Source of the DNA: Lentzea cavernae
GTDB lineage: Bacteria > Actinomycetota > Actinomycetes > Mycobacteriales > Pseudonocardiaceae
Direction of reading: 5' to 3'
NCBI RefSeq assembly: GCF_014653695.1
Contig: NZ_BNAR01000006.1
Span: forward strand, 372,001 to 436,000
Length of the DNA stretch: 64,000 nucleotides
Shown here: positions 62,498 through 64,000 of the stretch, piece after piece
Numbering within the stretch: position 1 is the stretch's first letter
Layout: each line of letters begins with the position of its first letter
The notes under the pieces: generated by a model
Database searches by the model: none
The model's input: the letters and a program-made list of their open reading frames with translations, nothing else
Told to the model about the DNA's origin: nothing
Translations under genes and position numbers: made by a program

Positions 62498-62598
62498 GCG
62501 GAGAACGCTAGGGACCGAGGCGCCCTCCGCGCTGCTGCCGACCGGCCATCCGCGACGGCCGGTCGGCCATGATCACGGTGGCGATCGGCCGGGTCCGG

Positions 62599-63165
62599 TC
62601 AGCCGGTGGCGCGCTCGCGACGCCGGCGGGTCAGCTCGTCCTCGGTCATCGGGGCGATCTCGACGCCGTCCGCGCGTTCGGCCGGGAACTCGTGGATCGT
62701 GCCGGAGATCTCCCGCATCGCACCGCTCACCGCGATGCCGAACACGCCCTGACCGCCCTGCAGCAGGTCGACGACCTCTTCCGGCGACGTGCACTCGTAG
62801 ACGGTGGTGCCGTCCGAGAAGAGCGTGATCCGCGCCAGGTCCTGCACGCCGCGGCGGCGCAGGTGGTCGACCGCGACCCTGATGTTCTGCAACGAGACAC
62901 CGGTGTCCAGCAGCCGCTTCACGACCTTGAGCACCAGGATGTCCTTGAAGGAGTACAGCCTCTGGCTGCCGGAGCCGTGGGCCATCCTTATCGTCGGCGC
63001 GACCAGCCCGGTCCGCGCCCAGTAGTCGAGCTGCCGGTACGTGATACCCGCGATCTGGCACGCCGCGGGCCCTCGGTACCCGACGAGCTCGTCCGGCAGC
63101 GAGGAGTCCGGGAACAGTTCACCCTGCAGCCCGGATTCGGCCCTCAAGGGCGCTTCCTCGACCAC
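62599..63165 (-). CDS. MerR family transcriptional regulator
   Basis: A 188-residue regulator with a MerR winged helix (VGYRGPAACQIAGITYRQLDYWARTGLVAPTIRMAHGSGSQRLYSFKDILVLKVVKRLLDTGVSLQNIRVAVDHL) and a C-terminal acidic tail. By position between gcvP and DUF151 it corresponds to the Rv1830-type MerR protein, distinct from Rv1828/FtsR (from memory of gene order). The GTG start follows GGGAGG. A MerR-like palindrome lies in its upstream region. Confidence 0.88.
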   Translation of the reverse strand: MVEEAPLRAESGLQGELFPDSSLPDELVGYRGPAACQIAGITYRQLDYWARTGLVAPTIRMAHGSGSQRLYSFKDILVLKVVKRLLDTGVSLQNIRVAVDHLRRRGVQDLARITLFSDGTTVYECTSPEEVVDLLQGGQGVFGIAVSGAMREISGTIHEFPAERADGVEIAPMTEDELTRRRRERATG

Positions 63166-63307
63166 GCCTGCCTCCCCTCGGAACGGCCACGAAACTCATG
63201 ACCGTCAAGCCGTCGCGTCCGCTTCCGCGGAGCAACGACGTCCACTCGAGTTCGACGGTAGGACCGGTCCGAGGGCAGGTCAACGCGACGCGCGGGGAGT
63301 GTCGACC

Positions 63308-63324
63308 CTCAACCTCAGGTGGAG
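63308..63324. promoter_or_regulatory. MerR-type imperfect palindrome
   Basis: CTCAACCTCAGGTGGAG: seven of eight base pairs of its arms match. The form ACCT-N-AGGT flanked by CTC/GAG suits a MerR-family dimer, 143 nt upstream of the MerR start. Confidence 0.5.
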
Positions 63325-63361
63325 ACTCACACCGTCACCCGAACCGGGAGGTTCAGGTGAC

Positions 63362-63383
63362 GTTTAGTGATCGTTTAGCGATC
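63362..63383. repeat. Tandem 11-bp direct repeat upstream of MerR gene
   Basis: GTTTAGTGATC followed immediately by GTTTAGCGATC. One mismatch, one helical turn apart. Possible binding site for a second regulator. Confidence 0.55.
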
Positions 63384-63468
63384 AAAACGACGCAAAGTAG
63401 TCCGATCGAGCGACGTCCAAACGAACTGCCGAAATCCCATACGAGACAGAGCGCGACTCCCTGAAGAC

Positions 63469-63942
63469 TCAGGTGTCCGCCCCGCGGAAGTCCTCCGGGG
63501 AGACGGAGTCGAGGAACTCGCGGAACTTCTCCACCTCGTCCTCCTGCTCGTCCGGGATGATGAGGCCCGCTTCGGCCAGCACCGACTCCTCGGCGTGGAT
63601 CGGGACGCCCACGCGCAACGCCAGCGCCACCGAGTCCGAAGGCCGTGCGGACACCCGCACGTCGCCGTCGAACACGAGCTCGGCGAAGAACGTGCCCTCC
63701 TGCAGATCGGTGATCCGCACCTGCTCGAGGTTGCGGCCGAGTGCTCCGATGACGTCCTTGAGCAGATCATGTGTGAGGGGGCGGGCAGGACGGACGCCCT
63801 GCTGCTCGAGCGCGATGGCCGTGGCCTCCACGGAGCCGATCCAGATCGGCAGGTACCGCTCACCCTCGGTTTCCCGCAGCAGGAGGATCGGCTGGTTCTG
63901 GGGCAGCTCCACCCGGACGCCCACGACGCGCATCTCGCTCAT
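63469..63942 (-). CDS. DUF151 bifunctional nuclease family protein
   Basis: A 157-residue protein. MRVVGVRVELPQNQPILLLRETEGERYLPIWIGSVEATAIALEQQGVRPARPLTHDLL is the DUF151 signature, followed by the acidic SPEDFRGADT tail. Plant homologues have RNase and DNase activity; the bacterial role is unproven. It is encoded between two MerR genes in the mycobacterial order (Rv1829). ATG start. Confidence 0.9.
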   Translation of the reverse strand: MSEMRVVGVRVELPQNQPILLLRETEGERYLPIWIGSVEATAIALEQQGVRPARPLTHDLLKDVIGALGRNLEQVRITDLQEGTFFAELVFDGDVRVSARPSDSVALALRVGVPIHAEESVLAEAGLIIPDEQEDEVEKFREFLDSVSPEDFRGADT

Positions 63943-64000
63943 CGGGTCTCGCCTCCCTCTTACTCGTTGGGGAGTACCCGGTTCGTCTCCCGAGCATCCC

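Larger units (their letters stand above)
63166..63468. other. 303-bp regulatory gap between MerR and DUF151 genes
   Basis: No credible small gene. It contains a 17-bp imperfect palindrome at 63308 and tandem 11-bp repeats at 63362, listed separately. It is the promoter region of the MerR gene. Confidence 0.5.

Noticed and set aside
1..64000. CRISPR arrays, tRNA or rRNA genes, insertion sequences, prophage genes
   Set aside because: I looked for spaced repeats, tRNA-like cloverleaves, transposases and phage structural genes and found none.

Overview
The window is high-GC DNA with dense gene packing, frequent GTG and TTG starts and many 1-4 nt stop/start overlaps. The gene content is that of an actinomycete. 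The order radical SAM (Rv2578c-like), hisS, metallo-hydrolase, cyclophilin, relA, apt, secF, secD, yajC, ruvB, ruvA, ruvC matches the Mycobacterium tuberculosis Rv2578c-Rv2594c block as I remember it, and gcvP, MerR, DUF151 matches the Rv1829-Rv1832 order. An XRE/DUF5753 plus DUF397 pair and mycothiol-type DinB-like proteins point to the Pseudonocardiaceae (Lentzea, Saccharothrix, Actinosynnema or Amycolatopsis type). That placement is inference. I saw no rRNA, tRNA, CRISPR array, insertion sequence or prophage.

1-10.1 kb: a possibly truncated XRE-like regulator, then a minus-strand operon read from a TetR gene at 10096 down to an alpha/beta hydrolase at 803. It encodes a TIGR03084 protein, a split AtuA (DUF1446 plus a small separate subunit), two acyl-CoA dehydrogenases and both subunits of a biotin-dependent acyl-CoA carboxylase. 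It resembles the Liu/Atu branched-chain or acyclic terpenoid acyl-CoA pathways.

10.1-18.6 kb: a HemK-like methyltransferase, a SnoaL-like/DUF4865 pair, an intein-bearing radical SAM protein divergent from a PnuC-NadR NAD-salvage pair with a perfect LexA (SOS) box between them, a YibE/F-like membrane protein, DUF1304 and a spermidine-synthase-like protein.

18.6-33.6 kb: a conserved housekeeping block (hisS, relA, apt, Sec accessory proteins, RuvABC). It is interrupted at 24.1-27.3 kb by a lineage-specific insertion with XRE/DUF397, a DUF222-HNH (13E12-like) protein and two small membrane proteins. ruvC has its own near-perfect SOS box.

33.7-45 kb: a membrane GGDEF protein, a DUF985 cupin, an alpha/beta hydrolase, an SDR, a Tat-exported serine hydrolase, a LacI-controlled sugar-type catabolic operon (Gfo/Idh, DUF993, TIM-barrel isomerase) with a perfect LacI-type palindrome, and tandem CNNM/CBS membrane proteins.

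45-49 kb: an apparent GntR regulon. A nitrilase-superfamily enzyme and a cupin diverge from the GntR gene, and an MFS transporter diverges from a DUF2848 gene; almost the same 17-bp operator lies in both divergent promoters. I regard this as the strongest candidate for an undescribed small-molecule pathway.

49-58.3 kb: accessory genes, including an HxlR/SDR divergon with two 19-bp operators, DUF1801, a protein of the 3-methyladenine-glycosylase-annotated family, a substrate-binding/VWA membrane protein, an aldo-keto reductase with a WYL regulator, DUF3224, a mycothiol-type protein, a methyltransferase and two small cysteine-containing proteins.

58.3-64 kb: gcvP behind a tandem glycine riboswitch, a Clp_N-only protein, a MerR regulator and a DUF151 bifunctional nuclease.
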